Below the pieces are notes generated by a model. The model was not told where the DNA came from. It was given only the letters and a program-made list of their open reading frames with translations, and searched no databases. From positions 5,557,001 to 5,621,000 of the forward strand of contig NC_092680.1 in the NCBI RefSeq assembly GCF_964355755.1: DNA of 64,000 bases, in the 5' to 3' direction. Shown piece after piece: positions 51,131 through 63,079 of this stretch; the first letter of the stretch is position 1, and each line of letters starts with the position of its first letter. Source of the stretch: Antedon mediterranea. Its lineage: Eukaryota; Echinodermata; Crinoidea; Comatulida; Antedonidae. A program made the position numbers and the translations under genes.

Positions 51131-52749
51131 TGTAACGTTATATTATTGTTATAATGTCTACCTGAATTAAAGAACGATAAAGTCACTAAAGTGAAGACAC
51201 GAATGGTGATATTCCTCCATAATAGAGTTTTCAGTTATTATGCCATTTATGTTAGTTATCAAATTTATTCTGGGTTTCCGCTGAAAAAATCGTAAAGAGA
51301 AAACATGCTGTCAGATAACGTCATACCTATTTATGATACATTAATATTACGAAAAAAATCAAAAAGCCCGCTGGTGGCGCTCGTGCTGTAAAGGCTAACG
51401 AAGTTTGATGTAAATTATTACTTCCGTCTTTTATTTGATCTCTTAAAGGAATAATTACAAACACGATATTAAGATTGAGTTTAGTCCGGCGTATAAGTAA
51501 GCGTCATATAATATATTTTCATTAAGATAGATATATCAAATTATAAAATAGCTGAAAAATATATTGATTTTTATAAGAATCAACTGTCTGTAGGCCTATG
51601 TAAAAAAGAGACACGAGACAACGTTTTACCCGCTGCGCCACGCAATTTGCTTAATTGAAGACATTAATTAACTAAACTATTTAAACTATGCATACATAGC
51701 ACCATCATGTGTTATTCGCCCTCTCTAAACGCGCTGAAACATCGGAACATCAGCTAGCGCTTCGGGAAATATATATTCTTTCGAGAAAAATATCATCTCT
51801 CGATGATGTCAAATCTTATATTTTACATCTAATCATGCAATATCTGTATAATACAACATTTCATTGGTATCACATGTGATCCTTGTATCATGTACGTTTG
51901 TGCTAAGGGTTAGGTTATGGTATATTAAGATACCATGTAAACACATGGGTTATTGTATTACCAAATATTCTAATGAAACCGGAGAAATCTAGATACTATT
52001 TCGCGGATTGGGTGCACCGACAGTTGACGCACAATACTTAGTGTGAACCAAAAATAATGCTTGAGCGTCACTTGATAAACAGTGACTTATCACTATGGTA
52101 ATGAATTACATTGAATAGTTATTGATTTCTACTATAAGCCTACCTACATGTATGTAATGAGAATAAGATTGTGTTTCTCCTGTTAATAATTAAGGAGTAG
52201 ATGACAGCACGAATAAGAAATCACTGAAGACACAGTACACATCACATACCGGTAACTTATAATAATAACACTGGATGTAGGTGTACTCCTCCTTTGAGAG
52301 ACACTATCCTTTTCCATCAAACAAAGGAGGATAAATCATGTTTTAAAATACGGCCAACCATAGTAGGAGCTCTAACGTATTATAGTATGAGTTATTATTA
52401 GAGAGGTCGGTAATTATCACAAGGCAATAAATAACAGCTTACTCTATTAGAGAATGGAATAGCGACAAATGTATATTTCTATTCTACAAGATATTAACAA
52501 TTACAATAATTGATAGAGTATATTGTGTTAAAAATATGTCTATTATGTGTGCGTATGCACGTTAATTTGTTGTACTATGCGTATCCTATCCTCAATCAGG
52601 ATATGGCCAATCACGCAAATATTTCATTCCATGCATGAGAGGCATATTCTAGTAAAACAATGTACACCAACACATTCAATAGTGCAACACATTAGGATAG
52701 ATTCGCTTTCGATAAAAGGGAAAACTAATGCGTTACACTATCTATTTTA
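51131..52749. other. Intergenic spacer
   Basis: This is AT-rich with occasional GC-rich words. I found no gene, RNA or repeat that I can support. Confidence 0.4.
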
Positions 52750-53530
52750 TAAGTGAGAGAGTTTGTACGTTTGTTTGTTCGTTATACAAATTTTTGTTAC
52801 TGCACATAACCTTTCATACTGGGTATCAAAATGACCGGAAAGTTCTAAACTACATCACCCGCCACCTAGGATCCAAGTTAGGGCCAAAATGGGGTCAAAA
52901 TGGTCCGCTTTTCCCCACTTTCGATGTTTGTTCGGTATACAAATTTCTGTTTCTGCACGTAACCATACATTATGGAGTATCAAGACGATCGCAATTGACC
53001 GGAAAGGTTTTAAACTACATTTGGGATTTGATGGGAGAGAGGTTGGAGAGATAGGTTATGGGAGTTAGGGTTGAGGGGATAGTGGGGATTTTGCTCAGGC
53101 TAGGGGTAGTAGGCTATCAAATTGACCAGAATTGTGGTAGGAAATTGTTAAAGTACTTTAAGTATCCCTGAGAACTGGCTGGGAGTTTTGGGTAGGGATG
53201 TAGGCCTATCACCATGACCGACTGTACTACATTTGAAAACAGCCAGTGAGGGATTATGGGTTGGGCGTGATGGCATAATAAAAACATAATTTATACTGGA
53301 AACGTCTTAAACTAATAACCCACTATCTGGGGTGTGTTGGTAGAGAGGAGGAGGGCGGAAATACTGGCGTAATGAAGTATAACATGATTGGAATTGCACT
53401 AGGAAAAGTTACTAGGCCTACATTTGAACTGTCTAGGGGAGGAATGGCGGTTGATGAGGATAGGGAGACACTGGCGTCGGGTGTTATGTACTGAGAAGAC
53501 TTTAACTAAATTTGAAATCCGCCCTGGGGC
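52750..53530. repeat. Degenerate tandem repeat with TTTGTTCGKTATACAAATTT
   Basis: TTTGTTCGTTATACAAATTT (52777) and TTTGTTCGGTATACAAATTT (52928) start two units about 150-160 bp long. Each continues with CTGCACRTAACC, GTATCAA, GACCGGAAAG and TTCTAAACTACAT or TTTTAAACTACAT. Weaker units with ATCAAATTGACCAGAATTG, CCATGACCGACTGTACTAC and TGATTGGAATTGCACT follow. The region is G-rich (GGGAGAGAGG, GGGTTGAGGGGATAG) compared with its surroundings. Confidence 0.5.
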
Positions 53531-53929
53531 GGGTATAATTGCTAGTATATTGTATAAGAACACCCGAACCAAAAAATTGGAACAACAATTGGCAGGAAAT
53601 AAGAATAAAAATAACAACATACAGCATGCAACCAACAGAATCACTCTGTTTCGAATAGCTACTGCATTGCCAGCTCATTACACAAATTAAATCATAATTA
53701 CAGCATGTAAGCAGCATGTACAGAAATGTATGTTTCGTTTTCAAAACCAATACCTTAGACAGGAAGTATTAATAAAGGAGGAATTCCTGTATTGTTGAAA
53801 ATAATTCCTGACGTCATTTTTCTTGAGTATCCTAGCTATTTTATAAGGAACTAATGATAGTTAGTAGGCCCCACTTCTATATCAGAAGGCTAGGAAGAAA
53901 CTTGCTGTAAGAAGAAAAATAGCAGTATA

Positions 53930-53977
53930 ATACACTACACTATTGAACACTGAAATAAAAAATATCTTTGGGTTAAG
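53930..53977 (+). other. Probable 5'-UTR exon of the TIR/death gene (5' limit unknown)
   Basis: A strong donor, TTAAG|GTAAGTT, lies after 53977. A matching acceptor, TGTGATTTTCCAG, ends at 54203, 17 bases before the first ATG. This predicts a non-coding first exon and a 226-base intron. The transcription start is not determined. Confidence 0.45.
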
Positions 53978-54220
53978 GTAAGTTGTTTTGATATTGAATA
54001 GTAATACTGATTTACTGATTTGGTGTTCTTAAAATCTTATTTGCAAATTAATGTGATTTTATTGGGCAAGTTCAATTGCCAAACACAAACATTATGATCA
54101 TTAGGAGCAGCAGTGGAAACCGAACCTTACGGTATAACTTGGCTATCACATCCCAATCATAATATCATAAGCTTACAGTAGGCGTTTACTTGTGATTTTC
54201 CAGTAGCGAAGATAATAACA

Positions 54221-57200
54221 ATGAAACGAGAAGAGGTCGAAGCGTTTGTAGAACAAATCTTAGAATCAATTGGTGATTTTAAGAAGTACTTGCCGAAGCT
54301 GATAAAAGCAGTGAGTGAATTTGAAGAGGAAGAGGAAGACGAAAATGAGCGGAACATGCAAGTATTAACGGATGTTATTGAGCAAGTGCTTTCTGCTGCT
54401 GAAAAAAGGTGATACGACATGTTATTATATTACTACAGCATCATTTGATCGTTTTATAAGAGATAAGAGATCGTAGTTCATACATAGATGATTTTATAAT
54501 AACATAAAAATAAAATGTCTATATTTGTCTTTGAAATTGCTGTATGGCGTAACCAAAATCTTATCATAAAATTTGTTTGGATACAGCAAGGGTAAACAGT
54601 CAAAGGTATTCGCCGAACTTGCAGTTGCCATGGCAGAGAAGAAGATGTCTGAGTATTATCATATTCTTGAACGCTTATTTAGGGACCGGAACATCGTAAA
54701 TTGGAAAGTAAAAATTATTGTTTTAATTAAAAATGTTTACTAATGTATGCATGATTCCATTTCATTCTTTATCAAATTTAGACCAATTTATTAGTATAAC
54801 CTAATAATAATATAATAATATTTATTGGTTACTCTCCTTTAAAACGGAGGAACACTCTTGTAACAAGAGGTTCGACCCATTTTTGTACTAAACAGCCACA
54901 AGTCGCGTGCTCTCAGAAAAACATTTCAAAAAGTAATGTATATCAAAACAGTTTAAAAAGTACAGAAAAACGATAAAACGCATAGTGATACCGGACCGAC
55001 AGACAGACCGACAGACCGACAGATCGACCGACCGACATAGTGAACTATTGAGTCGCGTTCACGTGACTAAAAATCATGTTTCTGAGTTATCTATTTTATT
55101 TATTTAAGAATCAATCAACAGAAGCCATACAAATAATCGAGACGTTCATGGAACCGCCAGCAATTAAAATGACAAAACGTGATGAAAGTTTTTATGGCAC
55201 CGAGGAACCAGAAAGATATGAAATGTCGAGCCGAATCGAAGACTGCACAAACGTATTGGTAGAAGCATTCATGTAAGTATGGAAAGTTCTTACTTTGGAA
55301 ATGCAACTGTTCCGAGTTACCTCTTTGCCCGTCTTTGCTTTCCTACATATTCAGTATTTTATTTCTCCTTCAGAACATAGCAATCCATTGCATGACATAT
55401 CTATTTCAGCCATTATTTCATCCTCTTTCAATTCTCTACCAGTTGTTTTCATATTTCCTCAGACCATCTCTTCATCTCATTTTGGTTTGCCTCTTTTCCT
55501 TTTCCCTACCCTTTTCCATTAAATTATCATGGAGTCTTGCAACGTGGCCTGCCTATTTTCACGTACAGGTATGTTTGGAGCAGATTTTTATCTTTCCATT
55601 ATTACTTGAATGGTACTTTGTTCATTATTACTCAGCCAAGCTCTCTTCGTTCCAAAACTCAATAAGTCTCCACGTCAATCAAATCTAATAATCGTAATTA
55701 TTTATTTTTAACAGACGAGATAAGTTAACGAAAAAAGTTCAAATCCCACTTCTACGACTATTGATAAATTCTCTGAAGAAATCTGAGATTGTCCATCTTA
55801 TGATTGCCAAGGGATTGTTAGATGGTTGGGATTTTAATGTTGAAGTAAGTTGTTCGTTTAATTAATTTTAGTAATGAAGATTTAAAGACGCAACACATGA
55901 AAAAGGATAAAATCAAATATTTGATTTTTAAGAAATGTTTTTAAGAAATGGCCTAATTTATTTTCGTTAAAAAAAACATGAACAAAAAAAGACAAAATAA
56001 ACGGTTACATTTTACTGTGGTTGACTCAGGTAAATATTTGTTTAAAAATCTTATTTTCGGTCAAAATAAACTGTGGTGACATTAAAATGGCCTATTAAAA
56101 AATGCCTACTTGTGCACGTGAAGTTGTCAATCCGAAAAAATGGCGGTATCAAATAATCATCGTGTGCAAGGTTCAAAATATTTGGGAGTTTTCAGCATTT
56201 TTTGTAGGGTTGGGTTTTCATAAAATGTTTAATCATATAGGACGGTGACACTAAAACTCTGATACCCGAGTTACTAAAGACGGTTGATGAGTGGACAAGA
56301 AAGTTTGACGAGAAGTTGTCAAGCGACGAACATCCAATTGAAGAAAACTTTGCAACAAATTCGTTGACAACTGCATTCAACTCCAACTGGTAAGATACCG
56401 ACATCTGTTTTAAAAACATTTTGACCTTTTTTAAAATGTTTAAAACTCCAACAATATTTAACAAATTAAGTATTTTACCTATAAATTTTTCCTAGAATAA
56501 AATGTATACGTGTATCTATACCGTTCCACGGCTGTCATTGCAGGTAATACAACATAACAAAAGATAGCCTACTGTTCGCGTGCTTTTAATAGGATGGATG
56601 AAATTAGCTGGTCACGGACGAAGTGAATAACTGAAATAAATTGGCGTAAGCCTATAATCATAATTATGCTAATTCCATTTTTTAGCCCTCCCAAGTTATA
56701 CATTAACCATGTTATATCGATATGGAATAACACATTGACGAAAGAGTTAGACGGTCAGCCAATGAATGGATGGGGGTTAATTGCCAGTAGCATACTAGGT
56801 AATTTCATCGTTGCAAAGGTAAATATTTACTTTTACATTTACTTGCTCCCGTTTTATTATTCAAGCATCATTTGATCTAGCGCATTTTTCTGAGCGTTTT
56901 TATTTTATATTTATAGGCTACTAAGATTGATATGACTGATTTAGTTCCTGGTGTAATGAGGCTAATACGGACAGACATCGAGGTATTGAGAACACTTTCA
57001 TCTGGCGTTATAGCATCCATGTATCAAAAGATTGACGCACTCGTGCCTTGCGCAGAAGAAGTTGTTGAGGTTTTTCTGGACTGCGAAGACATGTTTTTTA
57101 TGGGAAGTATGTGCTCAGATTTTATAAATTTGTATATAATATAGATGTGCAGGCCTATATAATTTTGATGACGACAGCTAAAACAATAATAATATGTTTT

Positions 57201-60200
57201 CCTTTCGTGTAAATTAATTATATAATAATTACTATTTCTATACACATTAGTTGTATAATACAAAGAATTTAAAATAATTTACGTAATTATTTAGTCTCCA
57301 ACTTAGTTGAAAATTATATCTAATTTGTAGAAAAATAAGAAAGATGATGCGGAAACGTCGTAATTGTTATATTTATGAACCTTAATCGCATAATTGTGGA
57401 AAAAATTGTTTTATTTAGTGTCATTAAAGTCACTGTATGCTAAATGTCCTGAGAAAATTATGAGTAAAGTGGATTTAATCTTGAGAAAGTTACCAGACAT
57501 GGAAGATGCAAAGAAAACATACGTTTACCTATTATTGGATGATATTTCAAAAACTTCCCCCCAGGTAAGAAATAACCTCATACGACAAACAAAAAATTAA
57601 TAATAAAAACAAGTTTAACAATTCATAATAAAAATAAATTGTTATAATTGTTATTTATTAAAATAATATAATATATATTAATTTTTTTTTCTTTCAATAA
57701 AGAAAATAGATCGAATAATTATTAGCCTACGAATGAATTTTTTTCTAACTTCCATATTCTAGTAAGAAAGTCTAGTAGAAAAACAACTATCCAAATTTAT
57801 TTTTTTATACAGACACTTGCACCACACATTGAAACCTTAATGGAGGACATTGATGAGCCGGGTATTCAACACCACTTACTTATGGTTCTTGGCGAAATTT
57901 CTGCAAAATACCCAGAGAAATTTGTAAATCACGTTGAAAGTCTTACCAGGGTATTACAATCACAGCCAGTGGTATTGTATCACGTAGATAAAATTATTGC
58001 AAGTGTTGGAACCATTAATAAGGTAGGAATAATTGTCAGAAGTTAAACTCTAAATTCTTATTGCTATTCACTCATTCAACAGAAGACAATATCTGCTTAA
58101 TTACATCGTAATACAGATTTTAGACAAATATAATAAATTAAATAAATTGATTTATATAGACCTACTATTATAACAAATTTTTCTAGGAATGGGCAATCAA
58201 AATCCTAAATATTTTAGCTGATCAACTTCAGACAGTACAAGCATTATATCAGTCAATTGTTTTATTGGAGATGAAAAGGATAGGGCAAAAGTTTCCTGAA
58301 TGTTTAACAACCCACAGAGCTAAGATAGAGGCGATGAAGAACAGCCCGCAGATGGGGATAGGAGACCTGGTGATTTCACTAATAGATTTTATGGAAGGAA
58401 GAAGGTAAGTTATTGGAGAAAGACGTAAATTAAAAGACTGTGGGCGGCTAGCTGGCATAAAATATTACTAATTTATAGAGAAAATAGTACAGACTATCTA
58501 TATTGTATTCTGTAGTAACTCTTCTGAAAATATCACTAAACGTTGAAGATACAAGCACAAATACAATAATCTTATCTTTCTTGGTAAATTAGCTGTACAC
58601 AAAATACTGTATTTTCTATAGTCTAGGGGTTTTACACGAGGAAATTATAGACCAGCGAGAGGACATCGAAGTCCTAGACACACGGGTGACAGCCACGGAA
58701 AGTAATGTTGCAGAAGTTACAGAGAATGTTGAGGAACAAGGAATGGACATAACGGCGGTGAAAACAGACGTCGCAGAACAAGGAAAAGCGTTGGAAGAGT
58801 TAGAAGATGTTGTTGATGAAACCGTTGTAAAGGTTGATGAGATAGACCATAAGGTAAAGTAGTTTTGTAATTACTCGGTAGTAACGTATACTTTTTATTT
58901 TGGTTCATACTGCTACTCTGTATTGTTTTTAGACGATTACGAATGCCCCTAAATGGTCTCGTGATGTTTCAAAACTGCTAAATCCAGAAGCTGATTATGA
59001 TTGGAGATTTTTGGCGATACGTCTCGGCTATTCGGTCGAAGACATTCGGAACTGGGTGTTGTCACCCGACCCGACTATGGCAATTCTAGCCGAATGGTAC
59101 ACGACTCATAAAAGTAGCGATGCAACATATGCAATACTGACGGCGTTAGAAGATATGGGACAAACAGAGGCTGTAAAGATAGTTGAAGAATCTTTAGAAC
59201 AAGCAGGTAGGCCTAATCAAGAACACACACATAACAAATGTGATGTGACCGATACTATTTTAACGTTATCTAATTTGTTACTTACCATTAGTACACTTTA
59301 TAATGAAAATATTCAACAATAATATCCCTAATTTAGATTTTTATTGAAATCGATAGATGCAATGGTTCCGAAATTAGGACCAGAAATATCAGAGAAACCA
59401 CCAAAAGTATTCATTAGTTACCAATGGGATCATCAACCTGAAGTGAAGGCTGTAAGAGATCATCTCGAGATGGCAGGGTTTGCTTGCTGGATGGACATTG
59501 GTCAGATGGGAGGTGGAGATAACTTATATGCAAAGATCAATGAAGGAATGAGAGCTGCTAAAGTTGTTCTGTGTATGACAACTGAGAAGTATTCGAAATC
59601 AGAAAACTGCAACAAAGAGGTAAAAAGAAATTTACTGGGCTATACATCTACGACGCTTTTCAACAAATCTATATTATATAAATTTACGTAAGGGCAAAAT
59701 TCGGTAAATCGCGCCTTACTTCTAGAAAAGTTGGTTCGTACTTTCGGTACTGATTTTAACCGCCTGATGTAACCCTGTTTACTAATTAAATTGAGTTAGA
59801 TAATTAGTTATTGACGATTAAAACGAATTTAGGTTCAACGATTTGCCCCAAATAGGGGTGTTTTCCGATCGTGGTATACACTGTCTAATGGATGTCCATC
59901 TTGAAAAATACCCGCCAAAAAAATGCGAGGAGGCTTCGCATTTTTCTATCTCCTCCTACGATAATTGTTTTTAATAGCTGAAAACCGGTTGAACAGCTAG
60001 AGTACACCATCATAATGTTGAAGACAGGCCGATTTTCTTTAAAAAATACTATTTTGATAGATTTAATATACGATTATACAAATGTATTGATTTGCGATGA
60101 ATGGAACATCCCAATCTCTCAGTCTGCCAGAGTTTGGTTTAACACAAGTACTGTAGGTAAATTTATGAGCCCTTGGTTTAACACATACGGTAGGTAAATA

Positions 60201-63079
60201 TATGGGCCCTTTGAGAATAAACTTGCAATAGGTTCGGAAAATGTTAAAAACCAATTTATATTATTTGAATCGGTAAACAGTTTCCATTTATTATACATTG
60301 ATAATGAAACATGAAATATTCCTATTTATGTCCCTCGAGGTTCATTACAATTTATATTTAGTAGTCCCACGGACTTCATCTTAGCCACTCCCCCGAGTGC
60401 TAAGGCCAAATTTATGATACCCTACTTTCTATGTAAGTTTAGTTACAGTTAGTTCTTGATAATACAACGAATTTAGGTTACACCCTTCGGCCGCGAAAAC
60501 GTTTCTGTACAAATATGATACCGATTGGCTTTATTTCATTCAACAGCGACCATAATCTCGCCAATTACAGGATAGATAAACTATTTTATTATTGATGTGC
60601 TTATAAATTAAGACTCATGTAAACAGCTTGATTACATCATTTTACAGACAAACGAAACTTTTTTAAACCTACTGTTTCAATAACTGAGTATAATACTGTA
60701 TACGTTTTCATAAGTAAGTGCATATACATTTTCGTGTTTTCATTGACGAGATTGTAATAGTAACTTCAGTAACTATTACAGTACTTATTTATTATACGAC
60801 ACAAGACAATTGTATCTGACAGGTACGTACATTATTCTAAAAAATAAGTCTAGATAGATCCCTTAGGCGTCATAAATCACAGGCCAACAAATCAGTACTC
60901 ATGACAGAAATTCGACCCAGTTTGGTTCACACAAATGTTTACAGGAATTTCAACCACCACAACCGATGATTTGCCCTAAATATTTAGGTAGACTACAGTT
61001 TAATTTTTCACTGAATAGGAGCTTGAATTTCCGATTTCCATTTCGCAGAATGTCTAGGTCTATTTATTTAGTTTGGTTCTTATAATATATAAATACAATC
61101 AACTTTATTACTGCGGTTCCATCACCACCACCACGTGCCGCCCAATTCCCCGGTACATACATTTCCATTTCTCCCTAATTTCTTTAGTCCACATAAATTA
61201 ATTGTCCTTTATGGAATCCAGTATTGGTTTTGTTGTCTCTATTCTATTCTACTGTATTCGAGAACCATCTGTGAGCACCCCTAGATGGTACGCGAGCGAA
61301 GCGAGCGTGCCATCTAGTTATTTAAATTACTTTAAATACTAAATACTTTATTTTGTTTATCCTTATTACAGGTGAACTTGGCGAATCTGCTCAACAAGCC
61401 AATCATACCGATCCTTATTGAGCGTACAGCCTGGCCTCCAGAAGGACCAATGAGCATGCTTTTTGCACAGCTTCTTTACATTCAATTTTTCACGGATAAG
61501 GATTACGTCAGAGGAGATAAATTCTGGGTTGATGCCAAGTTCGCTGAGTTATTGGCGCAAGTTAGTTATTATGCTTCCCCTGATCCAGATAAAATAACCG
61601 ACGGTAGGTAATTTTACTCGAAACTTTGTTTTAGAAACACTGAAAACATTGTCGTCACTCATTATCGTTATGATACTGCAGATACTTTTTAATGAATGTT
61701 CGTTTTCATCAAGAATCGAGTGACAATCGATTAAATTATTTTTCCAGAATACAAAAGTTGGGTACCAACAGTTGAAACACCTGACAAAGAAATAAAGAAA
61801 GCCAAGAAAGATGAACAAAGTGGTGAAACAAGCGCTTTAGCTTCTCAACCGGTACGTAGGTCCCACATAAATTACACAATAAACCTAACTTCACTGAAGC
61901 AATTGTTTTAAGGGTAGTTTAGTCCCCTTAACAGAAAAATCATTTATAGGGTATTGTATTTTTTTTATCAGGAATACCATATTTTTCTCCTCACCCCGGA
62001 CAAACCCGCTATGGACTGGTTCTCTTAAACATATAAATAAATAGGAATAAATGGAGTGGTGTGTTTAGCAGCTATATTTTTAAATACTGAAAGGTTCATA
62101 AACAAACTCTTTTCCAAATATATTAGTTCTCTTCTTTACTTAGAAAGCGGAAATCGAACCAGAGGTCTTTATATCATACCAATGGGATCATCAACCGCAG
62201 GTTAAGGTCTTGTACAAACGACTGACCAGTCTTGGTTATTCGTGTTGGTTGGATATCAAACAAATGGGCGGTGGAGATCCATTATATAGTAAAATTGACA
62301 AAGGTCTTCGCAAAGCTAAGGTAATCCAATTTTTATTTACGTTAAGTTTTTGATATGCAGATAGGTTACCTCACAAAATGAACTTTGAAGAGTCAACTCA
62401 GTTTTAATTTTAATTACTAGAATAAACGTTTTTAAGTAACTAAATCAGTAAATCTATGTGTTAAAAAGACAAAACTGGGATTGGAAGTGGCTGGTTGTTC
62501 ATTTTGTATAGGCCTACGTACTATTTTAACAATAATAGATTTAGAGATAAAGATAAATAATGCACATCTCCAAAACAAAGACGTTAAAGACAAATTTCTC
62601 TATTTAAAACATTCTGATACGCATTAATGTATTGAAACTTATAGGTTGTAATTTCCTGCGTTACACCGAAGTATTCATTGTCAGCCAACTGCCGTCGTGA
62701 AGTCAGTCTATCAGATGCTCTCCGTCGACCAATCATTCCAATCCTTCTCCAGCAGATGGCGTGGCCACCAGAAGGTCCAATGAGCATGACATTTACGCAA
62801 CTTCTCTACATAGACTTCACCAAGGAGTCAAATCAGGAAAGTTTTGCTGACGAGAAATTTGACGAACTTATTGCAAAAATTAGCGAGCATTCGCAGCCTG
62901 TAAAAGGAGGTGACACTCCTGCTAAACCATCTGCACCGGAATCAGTTTCTGGTGAGCCGAAACCCGAAGAACCAAAGTCCGAAGATCTAAAACCCGATCA
63001 GGTACAGACTCCTACAGAAACTCCGTCTGAACAAAAAAAGCAGCAACCTAAACCATCTAAAAGATGCTGTGTTTCATAA
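54221..63079 (+). CDS. ARM/HEAT-like, coiled-coil, death-domain, double-TIR protein with CaaX-like end (17 coding exons)
   Basis: Exons, all with GT/AG borders and matching phases: 54221-54408, 54587-54707, 55109-55272, 55715-55844, 56241-56389, 56686-56818, 56917-57106, 57419-57564, 57813-58022, 58187-58404, 58622-58853, 58933-59206, 59357-59619, 61372-61603, 61748-61851, 62144-62320, 62645-63079. The total is 1,121 residues. Residues 1-550 are helical, in ARM/HEAT-like repeats; the arrangement recalls Melted/VEPH1 N-termini (weak). Residues 550-627 are coiled coil. Residues about 628-718 are a death domain ([12 protein letters not shown]...[11 protein letters not shown]). TIR1 (about 735-870) and TIR2 (about 925-1060) start [11 protein letters not shown] and keep SENCNKE and SANCRRE. 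The SxxCxxE glutamate is the position of the catalytic residue in NADase TIRs such as SARM1. The end SKRCCVS suggests prenylation. AATAAA is at 63437. The role in innate signalling or cell death is inferred. Confidence 0.85.
54901..55069. mobile_element. AGTCGCGTG element in intron 2 of the TIR gene
   Basis: AGTCGCGTGC at 54901 and CACGTGACT ending at 55068 are inverted ends. GATAAAACGCATAGTGATACC, then a CCGACAGA array and CATAGTGAACTATTGAGTCG match the element at 8806-9594. It ends about 40 bases before exon 3 and so lies close to the branch-point region. Confidence 0.7.
59620..61371 (+). other. Large intron splitting TIR1, with palindrome
   Basis: This is the longest intron of the gene (1,752 bases); the others are between about 80 and 950 bases. 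It splits TIR1 just after the SENCNKE motif. It contains TAGATGGTACGCGAGCGAAG and GCGAGCGTGCCATCTA (about 61282-61317), an inverted pair that resembles the GCGAGCGAAGCGAGC word at 35100. No ORF with family resemblance was seen. Confidence 0.6.

Noticed and set aside
54221-54412. Separate 63-residue gene
   Set aside because: The stop lies directly after a good donor (AAAAG|GTGATA), and phase 2 fits the next exon, so it is exon 1 of the TIR gene.
55295-55688. Two overlapping ORFs between exons 3 and 4
   Set aside because: They lie fully in an intron, are rich in Phe/Leu/Ser from pyrimidine-rich sequence, and show no family resemblance.
59344-59691. Stand-alone TIR gene
   Set aside because: Donor, acceptor and phase fit exon 13 of the larger gene, and the second half of the TIR fold is only supplied by exon 14 at 61372.
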